A stretch of 64,000 nt of DNA from Nothophaeocryptopus gaeumannii (taxonomy: Eukaryota; Ascomycota; Dothideomycetes; Mycosphaerellales; Mycosphaerellaceae), in assembly GCA_031771865.1 (NCBI GenBank), contig JASISA010000025.1:3100001-3164000 (forward strand), in the 5' to 3' direction. Each line of letters begins with the position of its first letter. Position 1 is the first letter of the stretch. A program made the position numbers and the translations under genes. Positions 1-10,325 of this stretch are shown here, one piece after another. Under the pieces are notes generated by a model. It was not told the origin of the DNA. It made no database searches and worked only from the letters and a program-made list of their open reading frames with translations.

Positions 1-1303
1 CAAAGCCTTGATATTCCAGCGGACTGTGGCTATCACTGCCATACGAGTCGCTCCGAGTGTGTACGGACTGGTACCCAGACGGGGAGGAGAGCCACGCATT
101 GTCCATCTCCTCTGCGAGGATATCCTCGTAGCTCCGCTCGGATTGGTTTGAGTACGGTGCGCTTTCGGGGGTGAGCATATCGTCCAGGCTGATTACATGG
201 CAGTCGTAGGCTTTGACTGGTTTCATGGTTTCGAAGAATTCAGCTCCGCAGGACTCTTCGGTTACTGATCCGCCGTTGCTTGGAGCAAATGGGAAAAGCA
301 GTGCTATTTCTGTGCCGGCGAAGGCATCGAATGCGTCATCTTGAATGATAGTGCCGCGCTGCACGTTCAATTCATCGCATAGTCGCTCTACTGAATCTGC
401 GTCACAGCCTGGGAAGTGCACTCGTAGTGACGTGCCTCGATATGTAATTGGCAGGTCGCCTAGGGCAGATAGCTTCTTCAGATCGTTGAGAACGGCAGCT
501 AGATCCTTGAGAGCACGAGAGAAGTCGACGGAAAGGACATCCAGAAGACCATTCGTGTTGAGGGGCTCGCCCTGCTTCATGGAATCGCCGGATATGGCGT
601 AGCCAACAACGGAGCTGAGGGGGGTCAACGCAGTGATGGTTGGGTTGATCTGGAAGTCAATGAATGAGCCAGGAGTGGCCTTAGGAAGATCACGCATCTT
701 GCGGCCGGTCTCCTCTTGGAGAGTAGACACAGCCTTGAAGCGTTTGTTGCCGTGGCCATCGACACCATCGAATTGCGCCTTCTGGCCGGAGATGAAGAAC
801 GCTCTCACGGCTTGGGAGACATTCTGCACGACCTGCGCTTGACACGCTGGGCCGTGAGAGAAGTATCTCGCAGATCCTCCGCCGTGTGCGTATCCTCCTG
901 CTGTCCTTCCGAACGTCCCGCCGGTCAGATTCGGCCTGAGGGTCGATGCGAATGGCGCTCTTCCCGTAGATGCTCGAACTGCGCCACCGATTTTCGATGA
1001 TGGGAATGACGCTCGATCGAATCTCGCACCGGAACGGCCTCCGGATGACGAGGAGAACTCGCGGATGGTGCTGTTGATCCATCTGCGTGCGGTAGAGTAC
1101 TGGCGAGATTGGCCTTGTCGCAGGCGTGCGAGAGGGTGTAGTGGTTGCTTAGGTGTGTTGCGAACGAGGACCGGTTCGAGTTGGGTGGCTCGTTGGCCTC
1201 CTAGCTGCGCGTCAAGAGCCTTCAGGCCCTTCGATAAGGCGCCCTTCAGGCTCTTGGCGTGCCTGGCTAGCAGGCTATGCCAATGCATAGGTATGGGCGG
1301 CAT
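1..1303 (-). CDS. Conserved ascomycete protein with mitochondrial-type N-terminus (3' end cut off by window edge)
   Basis: A reading frame stays open from an ATG at 1303 to the left window edge (434 codons) with no stop, so the C-terminus is missing. An in-frame TGA lies just upstream of the ATG, which stands in a good AAAATG context; a second ATG follows five codons later. The first 130 or so residues are rich in Arg, Ser, Gly and Ala and poor in acidic residues, as in mitochondrial presequences or disordered regions. A block at about residues 155-260, including QKAQFDGVDGHG and GRKMRDLPKATPGSF, reads like a conserved fungal family. I have a weak memory of this family carrying the label 'casein kinase II beta 2 subunit', but no CK2-beta zinc ribbon is visible in the part present, so I do not assign a function. 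It is divergent from DIS3 with 255 bases between the starts. Confidence 0.75.
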   Translation of the reverse strand, partial: MPPIPMHWHSLLARHAKSLKGALSKGLKALDAQLGGQRATQLEPVLVRNTPKQPLHPLARLRQGQSRQYSTARRWINSTIREFSSSSGGRSGARFDRASFPSSKIGGAVRASTGRAPFASTLRPNLTGGTFGRTAGGYAHGGGSARYFSHGPACQAQVVQNVSQAVRAFFISGQKAQFDGVDGHGNKRFKAVSTLQEETGRKMRDLPKATPGSFIDFQINPTITALTPLSSVVGYAISGDSMKQGEPLNTNGLLDVLSVDFSRALKDLAAVLNDLKKLSALGDLPITYRGTSLRVHFPGCDADSVERLCDELNVQRGTIIQDDAFDAFAGTEIALLFPFAPSNGGSVTEESCGAEFFETMKPVKAYDCHVISLDDMLTPESAPYSNQSERSYEDILAEEMDNAWLSSPSGYQSVHTRSDSYGSDSHSPLEYQGF

Positions 1304-1558
1304 TTTGCCGCTTGTTCGTCCTCAGCACTGGAGTTGAGATGGTTGTTGTCGGGATCCAGGTGCCTTAGCAAGTGCGGAGAGATGACATCCCAGGTGGAGT
1401 GATCTGCATTGTGGCGATTTGAGGCACGTGCACCGACCTCCGACTCCTTGTGGCGGTGCGGCTCGAAACTTTAGCTTGGCGAGCATCAACGACAAATCAG
1501 ACACAAACACCACCTTAACACCTCAGCGTCATCCGACTCGAGAAGAAATTCAGCGGAT

Positions 1559-4546
1559 ATGACCTCCCTCAAACGGTCGTATGCCTCGACATCACCGGCG
1601 ACGACGACACTGAGCAGCAAGACATATCTCCGCACCTTAAAGTCAGGCAAGGTTCAAAAAGTTGTCCGCGAACTGTACCTTCGACAAGACATTCCGTGCT
1701 CCTCTAGTCTCTGCTCATCATGTATCGATCTTGCGCCAGCTGGCTTCAGCGGCAAGTCGGAGCCATTTGTGCTATCCGCCACGCCATCGGGCACCAAAGA
1801 CTTTCCTGAGGGCCATTACTTAGTACCGGATACCAATGCCTTCTTGAACGCCATGGACTTGTTCGAGGCTGAGGGCACAGTGCAAGATGTCGTTTTGCTG
1901 CAGACCGTACTGGAGGAAGTGAAGAACAGATCTTTGCCCCTCTACCACAGGCTCATAGCCCTGACCAAGAATGATGGAAAGCGATTCTTCGTCTTTTTCA
2001 ATGAATTCCGGCTAGAGACATACGTGAATCGAGACCCTGGCGAGACTATAAACGACCGCAACGACCGAGCGATTCGCAAAGCGTGCACTTGGTATGCCGA
2101 GCACTTAGGGAAGGCCGTCAAGGCTCGCAAAAGCATTCGATGTCCGGCGATTGTGATGCTTTCCGACGACAAAGACAGTCTGCGAAAGGCGAAAGAAGAA
2201 CAAGTCGCCGCTGCCAATCTGCACGACTATGTGTCAAGTCTGCCCGATGCTGACCGTCTACTTGACATGGTCGCGTCGAGTCGCAACCAGCGAACTAGTC
2301 GCGATGCCAAGGCTGAGCTCTTGTACTCGGATTACATGTCAATGTCCGCGATGCTGACTGGCGTGAAGAACGGAGCGTTACATCAAGGCACTTTCAGTGT
2401 TTCGCCGTACAACTACCTGGAGGGCACTGTTCACGTTCCTGCATTCGATCGTCCCCTCATTATTCAAGGGAGGGAAAACAGCAATCGCGCTGTGTCTGGA
2501 GACATCGTTGTCTTGGAGGTCTTACCGAAAGACCAATGGAAAGCACCTTCGAGCAAGGTCATCGAGGAAAACGACCTCAACAAGAATGAGAACGCCGAGA
2601 ACGAAGACGAGACCGAGGCTGTTGTGACCGAGCAAGAGCGTAGAGCTTTGCAAGAAGAAGTCAAGCGTGCTCACGGGAAGGTCAGCGAGGGCAAGCCTCA
2701 GCCCACTGCAAAAGTCGTCGGAATAATCAAGCGGAACTGGCGACAGTATGTGGGTCACATTGACAAGGACTCGGTCAGATCTGGTGCCAAGCAGAGCCGC
2801 GCACAGCAGACCGTCTTCCTGATTCCCATGGACAAGCGCATACCGAAGATCAGAGTTCGAACACGTCAGGCTGGTGATCTTTTGGGAAAGCGTGTGCTAG
2901 TAACAATCGACTCCTGGGACCGCGAGTCACGCTACCCTGTCGGCCACTTCATCCGTAGTCTGGGTGAGCTGGAGACGAAGGGAGCGGAGACAGAAGCTCT
3001 TCTCCTGGAGTGGGACGTGCAATACCGGCCATTCCCAAAGACCGTCCTGGACTGTTTGCCTGCCGAAGGCCATGACTGGCGGGTTCCTCAGGATCTGGCT
3101 GACCCCGGCTGGCGAGGTCGGAAGGACCTTCGAGACCTGCTCATTTGCTCCATTGACCCGCCTGGCTGTGTTGACATCGATGATGCACTTCATGCTAGAA
3201 AGCTGCCAAATGGCAACTTCGAGGTTGGCGTCCACATCGCAGACGTTTCGCATTTCGTCAAGCCCAACAACGCCATGGACAAAGAGGCGTCGCTTCGTGG
3301 CACGACTGTCTATCTCGTGGACAAGCGTATTGACATGCTTCCGATGCTGCTTGGGACGGATTTATGCTCGCTGAAGCCGTACGTGGAGCGCTTTGCATTT
3401 AGCGTCATCTGGGAGCTGGACCAGAATGCCGATATCGTGAGTGCCAACTTCACGAAGAGCGTTATCCGCAGCCGAGAAGCGTTCAGCTACGAGCGTGCAC
3501 AGCTCCGCATCGATGATCAGTCTCAGCAAGACGACTTGACGCAAGGCATGCGGCATCTCATGCTGCTCTCCAAGAAGCTACGCGCGAAGCGCATGGCTGC
3601 TGGAGCGCTCAATCTCGCCAGCCCAGAGGTTCGGGTGGAAATGGAGAGTGAGACATCGGACCCAATGGACGTCAAGACAAAGCAGCTACTGGACACAAAT
3701 CAACTTGTCGAGGAGTTCATGCTTCTCGCCAACATCTCCGTGGCCCGCAAGAACTACGAGGCGTTCCCCCAAACGGCGCTGCTTCGTCGGCACGGAGCTC
3801 CACCTAAGACCAACTTCGAAGAGCTCAGCGACCAGCTGAAAACCAAGAAAGGCATGGAACTTCGCACAGACTCCTCTAAAGCTTTAGCGGACAGCTTGGA
3901 CACATGCACGGATCCGCAGAATCCTTTTTTCAACACCCTCGTTCGCATCCTCGCCACACGATGTATGATGAGTGCGGAATACTTCTGCTCCGGAACCCAA
4001 GCGTATCCCGAGTTCAGACATTATGGCCTTGCATCCGAAATCTACACCCACTTCACATCCCCCATCCGTCGCTATGCGGATCTCGAAGCCCATCGCCAAC
4101 TCGCCGCTGCCATCGACTACGAACCTCTCGACGAAAGCCTGCAGAGCAGAAACAAGCTGGAAGGAGTCTGCAAGAATATTAACGTCCGCCATCGCAATGC
4201 TCAAATGGCAGGCCGCGCTTCCGTGGAGTACTATGTCGGCCAAGCACTCAAAGGCCGCATCATAGAAGAAGATGGCTTCGTGATGCGGATCTTCAGCAAT
4301 GGCTTCGTGGTCTTCGTCCCGCGGTTCGGTATCGAAGGTCTCATTCGCCTCAAAGACCTCAACCTGTCCGACGACATCGGCAAAGAGCCCGAAAGCGTCT
4401 TCGATGCAGAAGAGTACTCACTCGAGATCAAGTCGGGGAAAAAGGCCAGCACCAAAGTCGATCTTTTCGAGAAGGTCAAGGTGAGGATCAGTGACGAGGC
4501 GGAGGAGAGTACGGGGAAGCGAAAGATCAAGTTGGCGTTGGTGTAG
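1559..4546 (+). CDS. DIS3: Exosome catalytic subunit DIS3/RRP44 (3'-5' exoribonuclease and endonuclease)
   Basis: Intronless, 995 residues, the usual length of the family. The N-terminal CR3 cysteines are C47, C52 and C55, the spacing known from yeast Rrp44. The PIN endonuclease domain follows with its acidic residues visible: D91 in VPDTNAF, E119/E120, D169 in NDRNDRAIRK and D203/D204 in LSDDKD. Two cold-shock folds with an acidic insert near residue 345 lead to the RNB domain, whose metal-binding motif DPPGCVDIDDALH places aspartates at 533, 539, 541 and 542. A C-terminal S1 domain ends the protein. In yeast this subunit sits at the base of the nuclear and cytoplasmic exosome and degrades rRNA precursors, mRNA and unstable noncoding transcripts. 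Both active sites look intact, so the copy should be functional. Confidence 0.97.
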   Translation: MTSLKRSYASTSPATTTLSSKTYLRTLKSGKVQKVVRELYLRQDIPCSSSLCSSCIDLAPAGFSGKSEPFVLSATPSGTKDFPEGHYLVPDTNAFLNAMDLFEAEGTVQDVVLLQTVLEEVKNRSLPLYHRLIALTKNDGKRFFVFFNEFRLETYVNRDPGETINDRNDRAIRKACTWYAEHLGKAVKARKSIRCPAIVMLSDDKDSLRKAKEEQVAAANLHDYVSSLPDADRLLDMVASSRNQRTSRDAKAELLYSDYMSMSAMLTGVKNGALHQGTFSVSPYNYLEGTVHVPAFDRPLIIQGRENSNRAVSGDIVVLEVLPKDQWKAPSSKVIEENDLNKNENAENEDETEAVVTEQERRALQEEVKRAHGKVSEGKPQPTAKVVGIIKRNWRQYVGHIDKDSVRSGAKQSRAQQTVFLIPMDKRIPKIRVRTRQAGDLLGKRVLVTIDSWDRESRYPVGHFIRSLGELETKGAETEALLLEWDVQYRPFPKTVLDCLPAEGHDWRVPQDLADPGWRGRKDLRDLLICSIDPPGCVDIDDALHARKLPNGNFEVGVHIADVSHFVKPNNAMDKEASLRGTTVYLVDKRIDMLPMLLGTDLCSLKPYVERFAFSVIWELDQNADIVSANFTKSVIRSREAFSYERAQLRIDDQSQQDDLTQGMRHLMLLSKKLRAKRMAAGALNLASPEVRVEMESETSDPMDVKTKQLLDTNQLVEEFMLLANISVARKNYEAFPQTALLRRHGAPPKTNFEELSDQLKTKKGMELRTDSSKALADSLDTCTDPQNPFFNTLVRILATRCMMSAEYFCSGTQAYPEFRHYGLASEIYTHFTSPIRRYADLEAHRQLAAAIDYEPLDESLQSRNKLEGVCKNINVRHRNAQMAGRASVEYYVGQALKGRIIEEDGFVMRIFSNGFVVFVPRFGIEGLIRLKDLNLSDDIGKEPESVFDAEEYSLEIKSGKKASTKVDLFEKVKVRISDEAEESTGKRKIKLALV

Positions 4547-5493
4547 GTCGGAAACAATAATAAGGGGTGTGTGGATTGATAGGGCAACGACAACAAGAGA
4601 ATAAAATTTACTCGTACAGCGAATACCACGCCATGCAATACAGGCCCTCTCAGGAAACGTTCCGCAAGCGAATCTCTCGCTCGCACACGTGTAGTGTCAC
4701 AACATTGGCGCGCTTCCACCATTCTGCAGGAATGAGAGGAGCCAGGTACCTACCTCAGCACGGACAATTCGTTCTATCAACAGGAGGCCATTGGAGAATC
4801 GGGGGACATATATTGTGATAGGGTTGCATTAAATTGGAATGTTATCGAACGAGCGACGACGTATGAGGGAGATGGGGACATTGGACCCTTTGTGTGAGTC
4901 GGCGAATGAAATATATTGGTGGAAAGGAAAGATTCCATAGAAGATCGCAGGGAAGAGAGAGAAACTCCTTGAACGAAGATGTAGGGATTGCTTGTGGTCG
5001 AAGGTCTCGATTTAAGGAAAAAGCTTTAAAGTATTCCGAGAACAGAATTGGAGAAGCCAGCAACCAGAGTGACTCCAAAGAAATGAAACGTTCTATACAC
5101 TCGTTATTGGTTCGTAGATGCATCAGACTACAACAGTTAATATCCGATATCCTGTTGAGCTTTGACCATTGATCAACAAGTAGTCGGCGTCGGAGTACTC
5201 CACACAGTCCAAAGCAGTATCTCAACAGCCACTTAATACAGAACGCCCCGCGGTTAGAGACATGAGAGTAGACGGGCGGTCAGGATCCACTGCATTGACT
5301 ATAGTGCTAGATAAACCAACTAATTCGAGGACCGCTGCTGTGGTAACGACTCAATACTGTTCTGATGTGCATTCCCAAGTACAAATAGAGGACCTCATGC
5401 CCTACTCCATCAACATATTACACATTCTTCGATAACACAGCCTTCGAGTAGCTCTTGGCTGCTGCAAGAAAGAGATGATCTCTCTGGATATGA
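4547..5493. other. Intergenic, 947 bases, contains repeat copy 1
   Basis: This holds the 3' flank of DIS3 and one copy of a dispersed repeat (4617-4717). Short open frames exist but none shows codon conservation or splice logic that I can support. Confidence 0.6.
4617..4717 (+). repeat. Dispersed repeat, copy 1
   Basis: About 100 bases that match 6910-7015 in the same orientation. The core is nearly identical over some 60 bases, from AACGTTCCGCAAGCG at about 4656 to TTGGCGCGCTTC at about 4717; the flanks match less well. No terminal inverted repeats or coding potential are visible. It may be a piece of a degenerate transposable element. Confidence 0.7.
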
Positions 5494-6850
5494 CTATTGA
5501 TTCTGGCATAATCCTTGCGACCATCGGGGATCGGACACGAGGTGTGCTTCGGGCCGAGAGGTGAGGGCTCTGTTGGAGAAATAATTTGCCACATGATGTG
5601 ACTGGAGTACGTGCTGAGTTAAGTCGACTCCCTCGCAAGGTTTCTCGCAGGTCTTTACGGGGCATCTGTTAGTAGGGTAGCGCCAATACGTGCCCTTCCT
5701 CTTCGCTTTCTCGGGTCTGTCGGACTTGGCAGCGGGTATGGCATGCGTGGCCTCGGAGAAGTCCAGGAGATCCACGTCGTCGTCCTCTGATTCCAGCTCG
5801 ATAACCTTGATGTAATCCATCAGAATGCCAAGGTCGCGATGGCAGTCCGCGATGTGACTCTCCAAATCCCGGCGAGACAAACCGCAGGTCTAGATCGGGC
5901 ATGGTCTGGAGTATGGGTGTGGTTGATGGCGACCTGGCACGTAGTCTGCTACACCATGCGACTGGAGTACGTGTTGAGTCAACTCGTCCCCCCCATAGCG
6001 CTTATTGCAGCTCTCCACAGGACACTGGTTTGGAGGGAATACCCTGGACTGACCAGGTTGCGAGCCCTTCGCTCGCTTGAACGGTTCGGGCATGGGCTTG
6101 GTAATTATGGTTCAGTCGGCGTTGATAGACGTTCGGGACCTGGCGGAACTGGCAGCCTTCGTGGCATTCGTGGCTTTGGATATGCCCAGGAATTTGATGT
6201 CGTTGTCCTCTGATTCGATCTTGATCGCTGGCTCAGGCGGATGTGGGCGAGCGATCCGAGGACCGAACATGGCATCTGTGACAACACAGAGCTGTGAGAG
6301 GGCGCGGGTTGATTTGAATGGAGCATAGGTAGTCGTCGGAAGAGGAACGACACATCCAGAATCGCCGAGAATCGCCCACAACTCGTCGAGTGCATTCTAC
6401 CATTTTGTCGCAAATTTCCTGCAGGTCGTCGATGAGATCCTCGTCTCGCAGCGTGGGGTTGCTCTCGTGGATCTTCTCAAGATGACCAAGATGTGGAGTG
6501 ATGCGAATATGTGGAAGGTCGCGGAACTTGTCATAAAGCGAGCTGCGAGTGAGGGAGGGGAAGGTAGGTGCCTAAACGATGATAAGCGGAATCTAGTTTG
6601 AAAATCAGAAGATTGTACGTACCATGGCTGAGCGAAGGCTATAATCCCGTCGATGGTAATGTCGAAAACGAGTGAGGTGAGCTCGAGCTCGACGAGGGTT
6701 GAGGCGAGAAGCAGTGATTCTTCGGTATATGCAACTTTGCTGAAGCCTTCACAGTATCGCTCGTCATGTTTCTGCTGGCAATCATCGCGAAGGTTGATGA
6801 GGAGGTCGTCACGTTCTGTGTGATTCTATACGAGGCGTCGTACTGAGCTG
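5494..6850 (-). pseudogene. Broken C2H2 zinc-finger gene with duplicated finger module
   Basis: On the minus strand a coding-like frame starts near 6845 without a usable ATG. It continues through a plausible 47-base intron (about 6577 to 6623) into a segment with KFRDLPHIRITPHLGHLEKI, then changes frame near 6290-6400, by an intron or a frameshift. The 3' part is one frame from 6381 to 5494 broken by TGA (6112-6114) and TAG (5890-5892). It contains two copies of a C-X4-C-X11-H-X4-H finger with the shared tail LTQHVLQSH, near 5590-5660 and 5945-6010. A third, shorter finger between them contains the TAG itself. Each main finger is preceded by an acidic ESED stretch. With stops in frame, no start and repeats on both sides, I read this as a decayed nucleic-acid-binding gene. 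Two or three small genes are the alternative. Confidence 0.5.
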
Positions 6851-6909
6851 AGAATGACCTCCGTACGGGGCCGGCCATCTCCAACGCGACATGGTTCGAG
6901 TGACGGTAG

Positions 6910-7015
6910 CAGCGATTATGATGGCCTGCCATGCAATGCAGGCCTTCTTCAGAGAACGTTCCGCAAGCGAATCTCTCGCTCGCACACGTGTAAGGTCACA
7001 CCATTGGCGCGCTTC
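6910..7015 (+). repeat. Dispersed repeat, copy 2
   Basis: Direct-orientation partner of 4617-4717, with the same core (CGCAAGCGAATCTCTCGCTC and CATTGGCGCGCTTC). It lies immediately upstream, in minus-strand terms, of the broken zinc-finger gene. Insertion here could have removed that gene's start; this is inference. A weaker resemblance follows at about 7117-7150 (TTCGCACACATGTATG and CTCATTGGCGGCATTTG), perhaps a third, older copy. Confidence 0.7.
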
Positions 7016-8245
7016 GAGGAGTTGAGGAGCGTGTGGAGGAGCCCGATACGCCGCCCGCATATCAGCGCCAACATGTGACGAAGGAATAGAGCGTACAGCG
7101 CAGGCATATCCGACACCGTTCGCACACATGTATGCTCCTCATTGGCGGCATTTGTGAAGACCCATACAACCGGATATGGAAATAATTGACCGCTTCGTCG
7201 AACTGATATACCGTGTATCCAATCATGGCAGCTGTCGAGAGCAAACAAGCTCCAGACACACACAGGGGAATCTTCAGCTTTGTGCTGCGCTGTTGTGTGG
7301 GTTCGACAGGCTGCCACGTCAGAGCACACCACCTCTTCACGCTGCATAACTTGGCAAAACTCAAATGTGACGACTCACGGCTCATTTGCTGTAGGGTATA
7401 TAGAATTGGGAAGTCTCTCACTTTCCTCCTCGCCGTGCGTCTGTTTCATATTTTCCAAAAGTTGACAAAATGTCAAGTTGATCATGCAAAAGAAGCTCCT
7501 AGATTTCGCACTCATATACTACCACTACCTCTTGACTCAATAAACCTGCGTTAATAACTCTACTCATCAAGCACACCATGCAGCAGAAAGCAGCAAAAAC
7601 GCACAATAACAAGAAGCAGGATATGCAAGCAGCGCAAATGAAGATGGAAAAAAGCAATCTGGGTATCGTCACCACACACTTTCTCTCGACCCTCCGTCCC
7701 GCTATGCTAACATTAATGCCACCCAAAAACTGCATCTCAATCTGAAATCGACAAATCCATCCTCCTCACTCGCGAAATCCGCACGATGAAAACGACCCGA
7801 ATCGAACGAATGCAACCCGACTCTTGTAAAACGCAGCAAAGATAGTCCAGCCCGGTTCGCTCATGAGAAAATTGCAGCAGCTAAGTCATCGCATACTGTC
7901 CCATTCGCACGCGTCGAAAATAAACCAGGAAACCGAGACCGTCGTTAAGAAGATGGTGATGCAATGGAGGTGTTGAAGTACAGCACGCACGCGGTAAAAG
8001 TTGGAAATAATGCTGGATCCCCTGGGTATGTGTGTATCTCGTCTGTCTGTCTTGGATCTTCGAACTCATAAAATCACGTGGCGCCGACGCCGTTTCCGCT
8101 CCGACGGGGTTATAGATGCTTCTGGCCCTACTGATAAAGCCTTCGATCGAGCCAAGGATTTACAAGAAGTTGGAAGAATATCAGGTGGTGTATGTATGCG
8201 ACCACACCGTTCCAGGATATCGGAAACTAGCGAAGATCGCGGTTA
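7016..8245. other. Intergenic, 1.2 kb
   Basis: 3' flank of RSC7 plus unassigned sequence. Apart from the possible eroded third repeat copy near 7117-7150 I see no gene, RNA or repeat here. Confidence 0.6.
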
Positions 8246-10325
8246 TCATTGGTAGCCGTAGTTCTGGGGCATGTTGCCAGGAGCCGACCAGCCTTGCATC
8301 CCTGGCTGTGAGCCAGCGCCTGATTGCGCTCCCATGAACTGGCTCGGGTTTGGTTGGTACATCGACCTGTTCATGCCGGAGTACGCTGCGTTCATCTGGT
8401 TCATCTGTGGATAGCCCATTCCTTGGTTGGGCATCTGAGGTGGTGGCATCGGAGAGTGATGCTGCTGTTGTTGTCCGTATACGTGAGGCTGGGAAAGGGG
8501 CGACGGCTGCGGTCCAGGAGGTGGCCACATCTGCTGACCTTGAGGGTATCCGCCATACGAAGGTGTCTGACGATGCCCTGCTCCCATGTTCATCGAGGGC
8601 GACCCCTGGTGGACCTGACTGGGTCTGTGCATGGATTGTACAGGAGATGCCATCGGATTCTGCTGGTTTGCGTAGCTTGGGTACCCTTGACCAATCATTT
8701 GTGAGCCGGCCTGCGATATTGAGTCCTGTCCTCGGTGTTGACCAAGTCCTGCCGTGGCTTGCGGACTCTGCAGACTCTGAGGTGCGACGGTGCTCGCGTC
8801 AACTTGGCCAGCCGGCGCTTCAGTAGTCGGTTGCTCATGCGGGCGTCGCCAGTAATCGTTGAGGTACGTGGAGCGGTGATCTCGCTGAGCAGAGAGGGAT
8901 TTGTTATATTCCGCAGCCACGCTCGCTTGGCTCATCACTTCAGTGGCGTTACTGGGCTGAATGCGGTCAATGTACGCGGGACCTGCAATGTCCTGCCGAG
9001 GTCGGATGAGGTTTCCGCCTGCTGCATTAGGCCGCAAATCTTCGCTCGGCAGGTGAATCATCTGCAGTGGAGCAAGAGAGACAGTAGCCATACCAGGTGG
9101 GCCGCCTTCCATGCCAACGTTGCTGTAGATGATCTCACCTTGCGGCAGTGAGGTAAGTGCATGCTGATGTTGGGCGGCCTCTGCTGCTGCTTGCTCCCTG
9201 GCCTTTGCAGCTCCTGGACGCTTCTCTCCAGCAGGGTCTTCCTCGGTGAACCCTTGCTTTCTCGCCTTGGCCTCCCAGTAGTCGTCACGAACTCGCCTTC
9301 CGCCTTCAATAAGGCGGCTGCCAAACTGCCTGAACATAGACCGGGCTGTGACGATGGCTATTTGTCGCGAACGGTAGGAATACGGTAGAATCTCTTGGTG
9401 TATCAGGTTATCCTTCTCTGCTTGGTTGGCAATGATCTTGAATAGTGACCTGTTCTTGTTGAACAATAGGTAAGAGTCCCGGTATCCCAATACACGGGCA
9501 CACTCGGTAGCGAGCATGAAAAGCTTCTCTCCTCGATTAGGCACCTGGAAGGTCCGGCACTTGTATTTGCGCCCGTCCAGAGGGTGTCCGTTCTTGGATA
9601 CTTTGTTCTCGCCATCGTTGTCGATCTCACGAGGGATGTACTCGTCACCTTCCGGGCCGAGTTGATCGGTGGTGTGGTCTCGCACCGTTGGCAGTGCTTT
9701 GACCACGGGCGGTTTCGTTACCGAGCCCGGGGTTGACCGTGCCGGCGATGCTTGCGACGGCGAGCCCTGTGGAAGACACTGCGTTTTGATCTGGGGTGTC
9801 TGTACCGACTGGTACGACATGGCGGCAAGCGACATGTTCGAGGAAGGCGCGGGACTCTCGCCTGCCTTCAGTTTGCGAGACTTGTTGGTCTTGGCGTCAT
9901 CTGATCGCGACATGTCAGCGTCGTTCCTTCCCTGCGCACAGGCACGTGGCGGCAGGCATGCATGCCACCGTGACTTCACATCACAACAGAACATTGAGAT
10001 GCTTGAAGAATGTAATGTAGAGACCGTACGTACCACCTTCTTCGACTTTGACGGATGCGCCTCGACTGTCGGGCGACCGACTGCGCTTGGTGCCGCGAGG
10101 GCTTTGGGTAGAGAGCAGGTTGGGAGAAATCGTGTTTGCTAGAAGACAAAATCATCGGTCAGCACATGCGACAATATCGAGATACATATTCAGCCCGGAT
10201 GCTGCGACGCTCCCTCCTCGCTGCTGATTCACGCGTCGCACGGCAGTCCAGCGAGGATGAGGGCAAGGGCTGTGCTTACCAGGCGCATTCAGAGCAGCTG
10301 GATTGATCGTGCCCGAGTCTGCCAT
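8246..10325 (-). CDS. NPL6: Chromatin-remodelling complex subunit RSC7/NPL6 (Swp82 family)
   Basis: Three exons on the minus strand: 10325-10280, 10138-10034 and 9900-8246, giving 601 residues. The introns are 141 and 133 bases with GTAAGC..CTAG and GTACGT..TCAG ends. The ATG at 10325 has a GACATGG context. The N-terminus is Ser/Pro rich with KRSRSPDSRG. The family core at about residues 125-260 is clear: DEYIPREIDNDGE, GRKYKCRTFQVPNRG, LFMLATECARVLGYRDSY and a basic stretch ending RRVRDDYWEAKARKQG. The C-terminal half is low-complexity Gln, Pro, Gly and Met with a short poly-Gln near a YGQQQQHH motif. In yeast Rsc7 and Swp82 are accessory subunits of the RSC and SWI/SNF nucleosome remodellers. 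The frame continues past the third acceptor to 10036, but that extension is intronic by the splice evidence. Confidence 0.92.

Noticed and set aside
7062..7554. Overlapping frames of 60 to 132 codons on both strands
   Set aside because: They cover repeat copy 2 and its flank and carry no recognisable domain.
9901..10036. N-terminal extension of the RSC7 frame
   Set aside because: It spans a donor and acceptor pair that restores the conserved N-terminus from exons 1 and 2, so it is intronic sequence.
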